A stretch of 21,324 nucleotides of DNA. Source: CAZACZ01 sp964483695. Its GTDB lineage: Bacteria > Deinococcota > Deinococci > Deinococcales > Trueperaceae. The stretch's first letter is position 1, and the number at the start of each line of letters is the position of its first letter. Below the pieces are notes generated by a model. The model worked only from the letters and a program-made list of their open reading frames with translations, made no database searches and was not told the origin of the DNA. Position numbers and translations under genes: made by a program. Of the stretch, positions 13,977 through 21,324 are shown in pieces. The stretch covers positions 1 to 21,324 of the forward strand of contig CAZACZ010000050.1 in the NCBI GenBank assembly GCA_964483695.1. Reading direction: 5' to 3'.

Positions 13977-15470
13977 TCACGCCGGCCCGATCAGGTCGTC
14001 GGCGATCTTGGCACTCGAGAGCACGCCCGGCATGCCGGCGCCCGGATGGGTGCCGGCCCCGACGAAGTAGAGGTTGGCCACGTCCTCGCTGCGGTTGTGC
14101 GGGCGGAACCAGGCCGATTGCGTGAGGACCGGCTCGAGGCTGAAGGCCGAGCCCTGGTGCGAGGCGAGCGTGGTCTGGAAGTAGCGCGGGTCGATCGTCT
14201 TCTCTGCCACCAGGTGGCGCGACAGGTCGGGCAGGTAGCGCTCCTCCAAGAAGGCCATGATGCGGTCTCGGTAGGGCTTCGACTGCGTCTCCCAATCGAT
14301 GCCCGACTTGAGGTTCGGCACCGGCGACAGCACGTAGAACGACTCGTGGCCGGGCGGCGCGATGCTGGGGTCGGTCAGCGTCGGCATGTGCAGGTAGAGG
14401 CTGAAGTCGTCGGCCAGGCGACCGTCGTTGCGGAAGATGTCGTCGAGCAGCCCCTTGTACCGCGGTCCCAGCAAGATGTTGTGGTGCGCTAGGCCGGTGT
14501 CGCGGTACAGGCGGTCGGTGCCGAAGTAGATCACCACCAGGCTCATGGCGTATCGCATGCGCTCGAGGCGGGCGTCGGTGTTCTTGCGGCGGAAGCGCGG
14601 ATCGACCATGCGCAGGTAGGTGGTGGCCACGTCGGCGTTGCTCACCACCGCGTCCGCCGGGAGGAAGCGCCCGTCCTGCAGCAGCACGCCGGTGGCCCGC
14701 GGGGCGCCGTCGACGTTCTCGACGGCGATCTCGCGGACCTCGGCGCCGAGCTCGATGCGGCCGCCCGACTCGCGGATGAGGCGACCGAACGCCTCGACCA
14801 GCGCACCGGTGCCGCCCATGGCGTACCACACGCCCCACTCGCGCTCGAGGTAGTGGATCATGGCGTAGATCGACGAGGTGTCGAACGGGTTGCCGCCCAC
14901 CAACAACGGGTGGAAGCTGAACACCTGACGCAGGAACGGGTCGCTCACGAACTGCGCCACGTAGCCGTAGACGCTGCGGTACGCCTGCAACCGGATCAGG
15001 TCGGGCGCCACCTTGAGCATGTCGGCGACGCGCAGGAACGGTTGATCTGCAAGCTCCTCGAACCCCTTGGCGAAGATCTTGCCGGCGGCCTGGACGAAGC
15101 GCTCGTAGCCCGCCACGTCGCCTGGTGCGCGTGCGGCGATCTGTGCGCGGATGGCGTCCGCGTCGTGGCCGTAGTCGAAGCTGCTGCCGGTGGCGTCGAA
15201 GATGCGGTAGTAGGGGTCGCAGCGCACGAAGGTGACGTAGTCCTCGCGGCGCTTGCCGGCCTTGGCGAAGATGTCGTCGATGAGTTGCGGTGCGGTGATG
15301 ATGGTGGGCCCGCCGTCGAAGCGGAAGCCGTTCACCTCGTGGACGTAGGCCCTTCCCCCGAGCTTGTCGAGCTTCTCGACCACGGTCACGTCGTGGCCCG
15401 AGGCCGCCAAGCGCGCCGCTGCTCCCAACCCGCCGAAGCCCGAACCGATGACGACGATGCGACGTTTCAC
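13977..15470 (-). CDS. crtI: Phytoene desaturase (CrtI-type)
   Basis: A 497-residue FAD-dependent carotenoid desaturase. N-terminal Rossmann motif IGSGFGGLGAAARLAASGHDV (GxGxxG at 9-14), E32 for FAD ribose, KLGGRA, then FDGGPTIIT. The C-terminal flavin signature NLYFVGAGTHPGAGMPGV is typical of CrtI from Deinococcus and other bacteria. It converts phytoene to lycopene or a related polyene at the membrane. The longest frame begins at ATG 15482, but GTG 15470 gives the family-typical MKRRIVVIGSG start, and TATGCT at 15483-15478 lies seven bases upstream of it, overlapping the ATG. No crtB, crtE or cyclase is in the window, so the pathway is encoded elsewhere. Product chemistry (number of desaturations) cannot be read from sequence. 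Confidence 0.88.
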   Translation of the reverse strand: MKRRIVVIGSGFGGLGAAARLAASGHDVTVVEKLDKLGGRAYVHEVNGFRFDGGPTIITAPQLIDDIFAKAGKRREDYVTFVRCDPYYRIFDATGSSFDYGHDADAIRAQIAARAPGDVAGYERFVQAAGKIFAKGFEELADQPFLRVADMLKVAPDLIRLQAYRSVYGYVAQFVSDPFLRQVFSFHPLLVGGNPFDTSSIYAMIHYLEREWGVWYAMGGTGALVEAFGRLIRESGGRIELGAEVREIAVENVDGAPRATGVLLQDGRFLPADAVVSNADVATTYLRMVDPRFRRKNTDARLERMRYAMSLVVIYFGTDRLYRDTGLAHHNILLGPRYKGLLDDIFRNDGRLADDFSLYLHMPTLTDPSIAPPGHESFYVLSPVPNLKSGIDWETQSKPYRDRIMAFLEERYLPDLSRHLVAEKTIDPRYFQTTLASHQGSAFSLEPVLTQSAWFRPHNRSEDVANLYFVGAGTHPGAGMPGVLSSAKIADDLIGPA

Positions 15471-15477
15471 ACCCTGG

Positions 15478-15483
15478 AGCATA
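15478..15483 (-). promoter_or_regulatory. Leaderless -10 box of crtI
   Basis: TATGCT on the minus strand overlaps the rejected ATG (15482-15480) and ends seven bases before GTG 15470, predicting a leaderless mRNA that starts at the GTG. Confidence 0.5.
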
Positions 15484-15549
15484 CGGAGCCCACCGGCCGG
15501 GGTCTGCTGTCCCGCCCACGGTTGGCGCCGGCACGAGGCGGCACGACGG

Positions 15550-16758
15550 CTAGACCGCTCGGTCGGTCTCGTCCTCCAAGCGCCACAGGTCCTCGGGCGT
15601 CTCGCGTCGCCGTGTCAACCGCAAGCGACCCTGGTAGGCGACGACCTCCGCCGGCCGCAGGCTGGAGGCGTAGTTGGACGCCATCGCGAAGCCGTACGCT
15701 CCCGCGCGCTCGACGGCCAGCAAGTCGCCGGGACGTACCTCCGGGAGGTCGACGTCGCGACCCAGCCGGTCGGCGTTCTCGCATAGCGGACCGTCGACGT
15801 CGGTAGGGACGGCCGGACGCCCACCTTCGGACCGGGCGCTCGCGCGCCGCGCGTCCGCCGCGTCGGTCGGCACGAGCCGGATGGGGTGGCGCGCCCCGTA
15901 CAACGCCGGGCGGACCAGGTCGGCCATGCCGGCGTCGGCGACGACGTGACGCCGCACGCCGTGCTTGACGTGCAGCACGCGCGTGAGCAGGACCCCGGCG
16001 TCGGCCACCAGGAAGCGGCCCGGTTCCAGCACGAGCCGTAGCCGGTGGGCGCGCGCCAAGGCCAGGTAGGCGTGCGCGAACGCCTCCAACGGTGCGTCCG
16101 GCACCGCGAAGCCGCCGCCCAAGTCGATGGTGTCGAGACCCGGGAAGCGCTCGAGCAGCGGCGCCAGCGACGCGACCACCATGCCAGCTACTTCCGCCTC
16201 CGCGATCATCGATCCCGCGTGCAGATGGAAGCCCGCCAGCCGCCCGCGCTCCGCCACCGCGCTGGCCAGCGCTGCCGCGCGCTCGACGGGCACGCCGAAC
16301 TTGGCGTGCGCCGCGGCGGTGGCGAGGTGCTCGTGGGTCCGGGGGTCGAAGCCGGGGTTGACGCGCACCAGGAACCTCGTGCTCGGCGCGTTCGCCTCTT
16401 GCCACAGCGCCCATGCGCCCTCGCCGTCGAGGCTCACCAAGCCCACGCCCACCTCGGCGGCTCGCCGGACCAGGCGCAGGTCCATCCCCGGGCCTCCCAG
16501 CACGATGCGGTCCGGGGCGAAGCCGGCGCGAAGCGCGCGTTCGAGTTCGCCCGCGGTGAGCGCTTCCGCGCCAAGACCCAGTTCGGCGAGGAGACGCAGC
16601 AGCGCGAGGTTGGCGTTCGCCTTGATGGCGTAGCGCAGGTCGGCGCCCGGGAAGGCCTCCTGCAGGCGGGCGACCCGCGCCTGCACCACCGCAAGGTCGT
16701 AGACGTAGGTCGGCGTCCCGAAGCGATCGGCGACGCTTCTGAGCAGGTCGTCGTGCAT
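15550..16758 (-). CDS. lysA: Diaminopimelate decarboxylase-like fold-III PLP decarboxylase
   Basis: A 402-residue alanine-racemase-fold decarboxylase. PLP lysine K46 in YAIKAN; FHLHAGS (177-183) binding the cofactor; IDLGGGF (211-217) phosphate loop; EPGRFLV (245-251); catalytic C326 in DGPLCENAD; and Y355 in RAGAYGFAMASNY. This is the LysA pattern: meso-diaminopimelate to L-lysine plus CO2. Differences from textbook LysA: HAGSM for HIGSQ, NYASSLRP for NYNSRPRP, and about 15-20 extra residues at 298-320. Related lysine/ornithine decarboxylases are therefore possible alternatives. The longest frame starts at 16830, but that ATG overlaps the opposite gene's start and gives a non-conserved tail; ATG 16758, with TAGCCT ten bases upstream, fits the family start (DRFGTPTYVYD). 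Confidence 0.82.
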   Translation of the reverse strand: MHDDLLRSVADRFGTPTYVYDLAVVQARVARLQEAFPGADLRYAIKANANLALLRLLAELGLGAEALTAGELERALRAGFAPDRIVLGGPGMDLRLVRRAAEVGVGLVSLDGEGAWALWQEANAPSTRFLVRVNPGFDPRTHEHLATAAAHAKFGVPVERAAALASAVAERGRLAGFHLHAGSMIAEAEVAGMVVASLAPLLERFPGLDTIDLGGGFAVPDAPLEAFAHAYLALARAHRLRLVLEPGRFLVADAGVLLTRVLHVKHGVRRHVVADAGMADLVRPALYGARHPIRLVPTDAADARRASARSEGGRPAVPTDVDGPLCENADRLGRDVDLPEVRPGDLLAVERAGAYGFAMASNYASSLRPAEVVAYQGRLRLTRRRETPEDLWRLEDETDRAV

Positions 16759-16768
16759 GCGCTCGGCG

Positions 16769-16774
16769 AGGCTA
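16769..16774 (-). promoter_or_regulatory. -10 box of lysA
   Basis: TAGCCT on the minus strand ends ten bases before ATG 16758, giving a near-leaderless mRNA (leader about 3-4 bases). It lies in the 70-base divergent region shared with the basic membrane-protein gene. Confidence 0.4.
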
Positions 16775-16815
16775 GCACGACCGGCGGCGGGCATCGGGCC
16801 GTCGGTAGGGACGGG

Positions 16816-16821
16816 TATGCT
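16816..16821 (+). promoter_or_regulatory. Leaderless -10 box of the basic membrane-protein gene
   Basis: TATGCT ends seven bases before ATG 16829. No SD precedes that ATG, so a leaderless transcript is predicted. It argues against the upstream in-frame ATG at about 16817, which lies inside the box. Confidence 0.5.
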
Positions 16822-16828
16822 GACCGCC

Positions 16829-17365
16829 ATGAACCGTCAGATCCGCCGGGCACAGGCGAAGCAGGACCAGAAGGCCGAACGGGACAAGGCGAAGCGCAAG
16901 GAGGCGCGGCGCGAGCGCGTCCGGACCGTGCGGGCGCGGCAAGCGGAGCGTCGCAAGGCGGCGGCCGACGGCAAGCCCAGTGCCGCGGCGCGGCCGCCGA
17001 CCGAGCAGGAGCGCAAGCGCATGCCGGGGCGCTTCTCCGGCGCGCTGATGATCGCCACGGTGTTCTTCATCGTGCTCCAGGCCGCCGTTCCCGCGTCGGA
17101 GACGACCACCATGTCGAGCATCACGGGGGCGGGCTTCTTCCTGCTGTTCGGCTACTTCTCGGCCCTGTTCCTGTTGCGGCGCGGCGCACCCAACGCGCGC
17201 GTGATGACCATCGTCTCCGGGCTGGCGTTGGTGGCCGGCGTCGCGGCCACGCGGCTGTTCGCCCCCGAGGGCCAGGTCGATTGGTTGATGATCGGCCTCG
17301 GCGCCCCCGGGGTGGTGGGCGGGGCGTTCCTGGGGCAGCTGGTGTTCTACGGCGCCCGCGTGTGA
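16829..17365 (+). CDS. Four-helix membrane protein with a basic N-terminal tail, unknown function
   Basis: A 178-residue protein I do not recognise. The first 65 residues are highly charged (alternating Lys/Arg/Glu/Gln, MNRQIRRAQAKQ...), predicted as a helical cytosolic tail that could bind RNA, ribosomes or acidic lipids. Four hydrophobic segments follow at about 70-88, 98-116, 124-142 and 152-174. The stop overlaps the nucleosidase start (GTGA at 17362-17365), so the two are cotranslated; a functional link is not obvious. ATG 16829 is chosen from the leaderless -10 box. The arrangement of a basic tail plus a small membrane domain is reminiscent of proteins that tether to ribosomes, but that is speculation. 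Confidence 0.65.
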   Translation: MNRQIRRAQAKQDQKAERDKAKRKEARRERVRTVRARQAERRKAAADGKPSAAARPPTEQERKRMPGRFSGALMIATVFFIVLQAAVPASETTTMSSITGAGFFLLFGYFSALFLLRRGAPNARVMTIVSGLALVAGVAATRLFAPEGQVDWLMIGLGAPGVVGGAFLGQLVFYGARV

Positions 17366-18078
17366 CCGAACCTCGGTCGGAGCGTCCGGTCGCGGTGATG
17401 GGCGCCATGCCGGAGGAGGTCGTTCGCCTGCGCAACGCCCTCGAACGCCCGATCGAACTCCGGCGCGGTCCCATCACCCTGCACGGCGGCAGGCTCGAAG
17501 GGGTCGCGGTGCTGGTGGCGCAGTGCGGTATCGGCAAGGTGAACGCCGCGGTCACGACGCAGACGCTGATGCTCGAGGGGGTGTCGCGCCTGGTGTTCAC
17601 CGGTGTGGCGGGAGCGCTCGCCCCCGACCTTCGCGTCGGGGACGTCGTGATCAGCACCGACGCGGTGCAGCACGACGTCGACGTGGCGGCCCTGGGGTAC
17701 GCCCCTGGCGAGGTGCCGGGCTCGGGGGCGGCGTGGCAGGCGGACGCCACCCTGCTGGAGGCTGCTGCGGCCGCGGCCGACGACCTCGGCGAGGTGCGCG
17801 TGGTGCGCGGGCGCATCGCCTCGGGCGACCGCTTCGTGGCGGACGCAGTACTGGGCGGCACCCTGCGCCAGCGCTTCGGCGCGGTATGCGCCGAGATGGA
17901 GGGCGCCGCGGTGGCGCAGGTCTGCGCCCAGTGGGGGGTGCCGTTCGTGATCGTGCGGAGCATCAGCGACACCGCCGACCACGCCGCGAGCGTCGACTTC
18001 CGCGCCTTCACCGAACTCGCCGCCGCCCGCGCCGAGCAGGTGGTGCGCGGCCTGCTGCGGCGCCTGGCCGCTGCGTAA
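17362..18078 (+). CDS. mtnN: 5'-methylthioadenosine/S-adenosylhomocysteine nucleosidase
   Basis: A 238-residue purine-nucleoside-phosphorylase-fold hydrolase. GAMPEEV (14-20) with E19, GVAGAL (81-86), CAEMEGAAVAQV (176-187, substrate residues E178/M179/E180) and catalytic D203 in SISDTAD match the MtnN/Pfs pattern. It splits MTA and SAH to adenine plus the thioribose or ribosyl-homocysteine, recycling by-products of SAM-dependent reactions in the cytosol. GTG 17362 overlaps the previous stop (GTGA) and places the GAMxEEV motif at the usual distance from the N-terminus. The N-terminal MTEPRSERP tail is a few residues longer than in E. coli. Futalosine hydrolase is a related alternative, but the full EMEG/SD pattern favours MTAN. 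Confidence 0.88.
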   Translation: MTEPRSERPVAVMGAMPEEVVRLRNALERPIELRRGPITLHGGRLEGVAVLVAQCGIGKVNAAVTTQTLMLEGVSRLVFTGVAGALAPDLRVGDVVISTDAVQHDVDVAALGYAPGEVPGSGAAWQADATLLEAAAAAADDLGEVRVVRGRIASGDRFVADAVLGGTLRQRFGAVCAEMEGAAVAQVCAQWGVPFVIVRSISDTADHAASVDFRAFTELAAARAEQVVRGLLRRLAAA

Positions 18079-18111
18079 CGCTGTCGGTTCGGCCGCGCCG
18101 AGGTCGTGGCG

Positions 18112-18228
18112 TAGAATGGGCGACCGACTGAGGCGCCGCGCCTAGCGCGCGGGCCCGACCCAGCACCATGCGCCGCGGCCCCACCCGACGCGGCCGGTCG
18201 CGTCAGGCGGCGCGTACCGGAGAGGAAG
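18112..18228 (+). promoter_or_regulatory. Promoter, structured leader and SD of aceE
   Basis: TAGAAT at 18112-18117 is the best -10 box in the window; no good -35 is seen. The leader of about 115 bases contains a 6-bp hairpin, GACGCG (18187-18192) / GCCGGT / CGCGTC (18199-18204). It ends in a purine-rich SD (GGAGAGGAAG, 18219-18228) before ATG 18238. The long leader contrasts with the leaderless genes nearby and leaves room for post-transcriptional control. Confidence 0.5.
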
Positions 18229-18237
18229 CAACCGACC

Positions 18238-20964
18238 ATGGCGGACGTACTGGATGAACTCCTCGACCTCGATCGCTCGCAGTTGTCGCCCGAGGAACGC
18301 GACGAACTGCAGCGGATCGAGCGGCGCGAGTGGCTCGAGTCGCTCGATTACGTGCTGGCGAGCGGAGGTCCGGAGCGCGTCGCCGAGATCATGACGCTGC
18401 TCGAGGCGCACTCGCGCCGCCACGGGGTGCCGCTGCCGTTCGAGCCCGACACCTCGTACATCAACACCATCGCCCCGCACGAACAGCCCGAGTACCCCGG
18501 CGACCTCGAGATCGAGAAGAAGATCACCAACCTCATCCGCTGGAACGCCATGGCGATGGTGGTGCATGCCAACACGGCGTCGTCCGGCATCGGCGGTCAC
18601 ATCGCCACCTACGCGTCGGCCGCGACGCTGTACGAGGTCGGTTTCCACCACTTCTTCCGCGGTCCCGCCAAGGGCCCGGACGCCGACCTGGTCTACTTCC
18701 AGGGCCATGCTTCGCCCGGCATCTACGCCCGCTCCTACCTCGAGCGACGCTTCGACGACGAACGGATGATGCAGTTCCGCCGCGAGCTGCAGACGACGCC
18801 CGGCTTGTCCTCGTACCCGCACCCCTGGCTGATGCCCGAGTACTGGAGCTTCCCGACCGTGTCGATGGGGCTCGGACCGATCATGTCGATCTACCAGGCG
18901 CGCTTCCGGCGCTACCTAGAGGACCGCGGTCTCTACCCGCACGGCAGCGGCAAGGTCTGGGCGTTCCTCGGCGACGGCGAGACCGACGAGCCCGAGACGC
19001 TCGGCGCCATCCGCGTAGCGTCGCGCGCCCGACTCGACAACCTGATCTGGGTCATCAACTGCAACCTGCAGCGTCTCGACGGTCCGGTGTTCGGCAACGG
19101 CCAGATCATCCAGGAGCTCGAAGGCATCTTCCGCGGCTCGGGTTGGAACGTCGTCAAGGTGGCATGGGGCAGCGCGTGGGACGAGCTGCTCGCCAAGGAC
19201 GACGAAGGCGCGTTGGTGCGTCGCTTCGAGCAGCTGGTCGACGGCGAGTCGCAGCGCTACGCCGCGTTCGGCGGTCCCGAACTGAAGGAGAAGTTCTTCA
19301 ACACCCCCGAGTTGCGGAAGCTGGTCGAAGGGTGGAGCGACGAGGACTTCGGGCGCCTCAACCGCGGTGGCCACGACCCGGTGAAGGTCTACGCCGCCTT
19401 CGCGCGCGCCGTGAAGCACCAGGGCCAGCCCACGGTCATCCTCACCCGCACCGTCAAGGGCTACGGCATGGGCTCGGCCGGCGAGGCGCAGAACGTCACC
19501 CATCAGCAGAAGAAGCTCGACGAGAACGAGATGCGCGCGTTCCGCGACCGCTTCGAGTTGCCGGTCACGGACGAGCAGATCCACCACGAGCCGTTCCTGC
19601 GCTTCGAGGAGGACAGCCCCGAGCAGCGGTACCTGCTCGAGCGCCGCGAGGCGTTGGGCGGCTTCCTGCCGGCGCGGTCGGTGAAGGCCGAACCGTTGTC
19701 TGCCCCCGACGCCGAGCTGTTCGAGGAGTTCCAGACGCCCAGCGGGGACCGCGCGGTGTCGACCACGATGGTGGTCGTCAACGTCATGCGCAAGCTCCTG
19801 CGCGACCCGGAGTGGGGCAAGCTGCTCGTGCCGATCATCCCGGACGAGGCGCGCACCTTCGGCATGGAGGCGCTGTTCCGCCAGATCGGCATCTACTCCC
19901 CGGTGGGCCAGTTGTACGAACCGGTCGACAGCGCCAACCTGCTGTACTACAAGGAGTCGCGCGACGGCCAGATCCTCGAGGAGGGCATCACCGAGGCCGG
20001 CTCGATGGCGTCGTTCCTGGCCGCCGGCACGGCCTACGCCAACTACGGTGTCAACACCGTGCCGTTCTTCCTGTACTACTCGATGTTCGGCTTCCAGCGC
20101 ATCGGCGATCTGATCTGGGCCGCCGGGGACAGCCGCGCCAAGGGGTTCCTGGTCGGCGCCACCGCGGGCCGCACCACCTTGGCGGGCGAAGGCCTCCAGC
20201 ACCAGGACGGGCACTCGCACGTGCTGGCCTACACCGTGCCGAACCTGCTCGCCTACGACCCGGCGTTCGCGCACGAGCTCGCGATCGTGGTGCGCGACGG
20301 CCTCAGGCGCATGTACCAGGAGCAGGAAGACGTCTTCTACTACCTCACCGTCGGCAACGAGAACTACCCGCAGCCGGGCGCGCCGGAGCACCTCTCGCGT
20401 GACGAGCTCGAGCGGGGCGTGCTGGCGGGGATGTACCTCTTCCGCCCCAGCAGCAAGAAGCGCGCCAAGGCGCACGCGCAGCTGTTCGGCTCCGGCAGCA
20501 TCATGAACGAGGTGCTGAAGGCGCAGGCCATCCTCGAGCAGGAGTACGGCGTGGCGGCCAGCGCCTGGAGCGTGACGTCGTACAAGGCACTCCATCGTGA
20601 TGCCCTGGAGGTCGAGCGGGCGAACCGGCTCGACCCGGCCGGGAAGCCCCGCACGCCGTACGTTCGGCGCGCCCTCGATGGCGCGAAGGGCGTGTTCGTG
20701 GCGGCATCGGACTACATGAAGATCCTGCCGGACGCGTTGGCGCGGCACCTGCCGAAGCCGATGGTGGCGCTCGGCACCGATGGGTACGGCCGGAGCGAGG
20801 CGCGCGAGGAGCTACGCGATTTCTTCGAGGTCGACGCCCGCCACATCGTGCTCGCCACGCTGCAGGCGCTGGCGCAGGAGGGCAGCCTCGACCCGGCAGC
20901 TGTGGTCAAGGCGCGCGACGCGCTCTCCATCGATCCCGACAAAGCCAACCCCTACGTCGACTAA
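18238..20964 (+). CDS. aceE: Pyruvate dehydrogenase E1 component (homodimeric type)
   Basis: A 908-residue thiamine-diphosphate enzyme, slightly longer than E. coli AceE (887). TPP motif GDGETDEPE begins at 245 and closes with NCNLQRLDGPV (274-284). HIATYASAATLYEVGFHHFFRG (121-142) and YPHPWLMPEYWSFPTVSMGLGP (193-214) are typical of the homodimeric E1. The second half carries the pyrimidine-domain region EGITEAGSMASFLAAGTAYANYGV and TTLAGEGLQHQDGHSH. It decarboxylates pyruvate and reductively acetylates the lipoyl group of E2. The SD before ATG 18238 is good. It lies 22 bases upstream of aceF, forming the start of a PDH operon. No frameshift or missing motif seen. Confidence 0.97.
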   Translation: MADVLDELLDLDRSQLSPEERDELQRIERREWLESLDYVLASGGPERVAEIMTLLEAHSRRHGVPLPFEPDTSYINTIAPHEQPEYPGDLEIEKKITNLIRWNAMAMVVHANTASSGIGGHIATYASAATLYEVGFHHFFRGPAKGPDADLVYFQGHASPGIYARSYLERRFDDERMMQFRRELQTTPGLSSYPHPWLMPEYWSFPTVSMGLGPIMSIYQARFRRYLEDRGLYPHGSGKVWAFLGDGETDEPETLGAIRVASRARLDNLIWVINCNLQRLDGPVFGNGQIIQELEGIFRGSGWNVVKVAWGSAWDELLAKDDEGALVRRFEQLVDGESQRYAAFGGPELKEKFFNTPELRKLVEGWSDEDFGRLNRGGHDPVKVYAAFARAVKHQGQPTVILTRTVKGYGMGSAGEAQNVTHQQKKLDENEMRAFRDRFELPVTDEQIHHEPFLRFEEDSPEQRYLLERREALGGFLPARSVKAEPLSAPDAELFEEFQTPSGDRAVSTTMVVVNVMRKLLRDPEWGKLLVPIIPDEARTFGMEALFRQIGIYSPVGQLYEPVDSANLLYYKESRDGQILEEGITEAGSMASFLAAGTAYANYGVNTVPFFLYYSMFGFQRIGDLIWAAGDSRAKGFLVGATAGRTTLAGEGLQHQDGHSHVLAYTVPNLLAYDPAFAHELAIVVRDGLRRMYQEQEDVFYYLTVGNENYPQPGAPEHLSRDELERGVLAGMYLFRPSSKKRAKAHAQLFGSGSIMNEVLKAQAILEQEYGVAASAWSVTSYKALHRDALEVERANRLDPAGKPRTPYVRRALDGAKGVFVAASDYMKILPDALARHLPKPMVALGTDGYGRSEAREELRDFFEVDARHIVLATLQALAQEGSLDPAAVVKARDALSIDPDKANPYVD

Positions 20965-20986
20965 CCCGACGGGAAAGGAAGCGCCC

Positions 20987-21324
20987 GTGGCGACCGAAGT
21001 CAAGCTACCGGAAGTAGGAGAGGGGATCGAGGCCGGAACGGTCGTGGCGGTGCTCGTGAAGGCCGGCGACCGGGTCCAGAAGGACCAACCGCTGGTCGAA
21101 CTCGAGACCGACAAGGCCGTGGTCGAGATCCCGTCGACGGCCGCCGGCGTGGTGGCGAAGGTGAACGTCGAGGAGAACCAGGAGGCCAAGGTCGGCTCCG
21201 TCTTGGTCGTCATCGACGAGTCCGGTGGCGCCGCCGCCGCGCCCGCCGAGACCGCACCGGCTCCTGTCGAAGCGGCACCGGCGCAGGCGCAGCGCGCAGC
21301 GGACGCGTCGGCAGGCGCCCCCGG
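20987..21324 (+). CDS. aceF: Dihydrolipoamide acetyltransferase E2, N-terminal part (cut by window end)
   Basis: Partial, 112 codons visible. A lipoyl domain at residues 2-78 reads EVKLPEVGEGIEAGTVVAVL... with the lipoylation site K43 in LETDKAVVEIPS. An Ala/Pro-rich flexible linker then begins (GGAAAAPAETAPAPVEAAPA...), as in E2 proteins between lipoyl and subunit-binding domains. It is the acyl-carrier core of the PDH complex. The start is GTG 20987, with GGGAAAGGAAG at 20971-20981 five bases upstream; no in-frame ATG precedes the conserved domain. The spacing of 22 bases from aceE supports cotranscription. The remaining linker, E1/E3-binding and catalytic domains lie beyond the window, so an OGDH E2 is excluded only by context. 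Confidence 0.9.
   Translation, partial: MATEVKLPEVGEGIEAGTVVAVLVKAGDRVQKDQPLVELETDKAVVEIPSTAAGVVAKVNVEENQEAKVGSVLVVIDESGGAAAAPAETAPAPVEAAPAQAQRAADASAGAP

Noticed and set aside
16759..16830. Longer LysA start at 16830
   Set aside because: That ATG shares bases with the divergent gene's ATG (CATG), the added 24 residues are not LysA-like, and a -10 box lies inside the extension.
16045..17361. Upstream extension of the nucleosidase to a 677-residue protein
   Set aside because: The extension is antisense to lysA and out of frame with the membrane-protein gene; GTG 17362 fits family length.
18916..20748. 610-codon frame antisense to aceE
   Set aside because: Shadow of a highly conserved gene; no recognisable domain, composition typical of antisense frames.
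1..21324. CRISPR array, insertion sequence, prophage, tRNA or rRNA
   Set aside because: No regularly spaced repeats, transposase, integrase or phage gene, and no tRNA-like TTCRA/acceptor pairing was found by eye on either strand.

Overview
The window is very GC-rich, densely coding and free of insertion sequences, phage genes, CRISPR arrays, rRNA or recognisable tRNAs. It looks like ordinary chromosome from a high-GC member of the Deinococcota, perhaps a Truepera-like lineage. This rests on three things: a LysW-type zinc-ribbon protein, a CrtI-type phytoene desaturase, and repeated TANNNT -10 boxes 5-7 bases before start codons (leaderless transcription, common in Deinococcus). The assignment is an inference; no 16S or marker gene is present.

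Layout. (1) 88-1016 (+): a DUF4405-type four-helix membrane protein and a small Gly-rich membrane protein, start/stop overlapping. (2) 1061-3119: a LysW-like zinc-ribbon protein (-) divergent from a 550-residue class-V aminotransferase/cysteine-desulfurase-like enzyme (+). (3) 3176-6301 (-): TerC-family membrane protein, a MOP/MATE-like (possibly ANKH-like) transporter coupled to it, and upstream a SufR-like regulator with a four-cysteine C-terminus whose promoter carries a perfect 13-bp inverted repeat. (4) 6419-7622: a small winged-helix protein (-) divergent from a GntR/FCD regulator (+). (5) 7662-8171 (+): a putative lipoprotein. (6) 8222-11964 (-): a probable operon of succinate-semialdehyde dehydrogenase, ABC ATPase, ABC-2 permease and a small DUF4864/NTF2-like protein. 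(7) 11998-15470 (-): amylo-alpha-1,6-glucosidase-like debranching enzyme and, upstream, phytoene desaturase. (8) 15550-16758 (-): diaminopimelate-decarboxylase-like LysA, divergent from a basic membrane protein coupled to an MTA/SAH nucleosidase (16829-18078, +). (9) 18238 to the end (+): pyruvate dehydrogenase E1 (aceE) and the start of the E2 lipoyl protein (aceF), cut by the window edge.

How the parts fit. Most genes are central metabolism or housekeeping: pyruvate oxidation, SSADH, glycogen debranching, carotenoid synthesis, MTA/SAH recycling, lysine-type decarboxylation. The more unusual content is the SufR-like/transporter/TerC cluster, which may be a redox- or metal-responsive efflux locus; the LysW homologue without the C-terminal Glu used by the canonical carrier; and the set of leaderless promoters, which also correct several start codons. 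I did not find a clear-cut undescribed defence or mobile system. No gene-free stretch exceeds about 200 bases.
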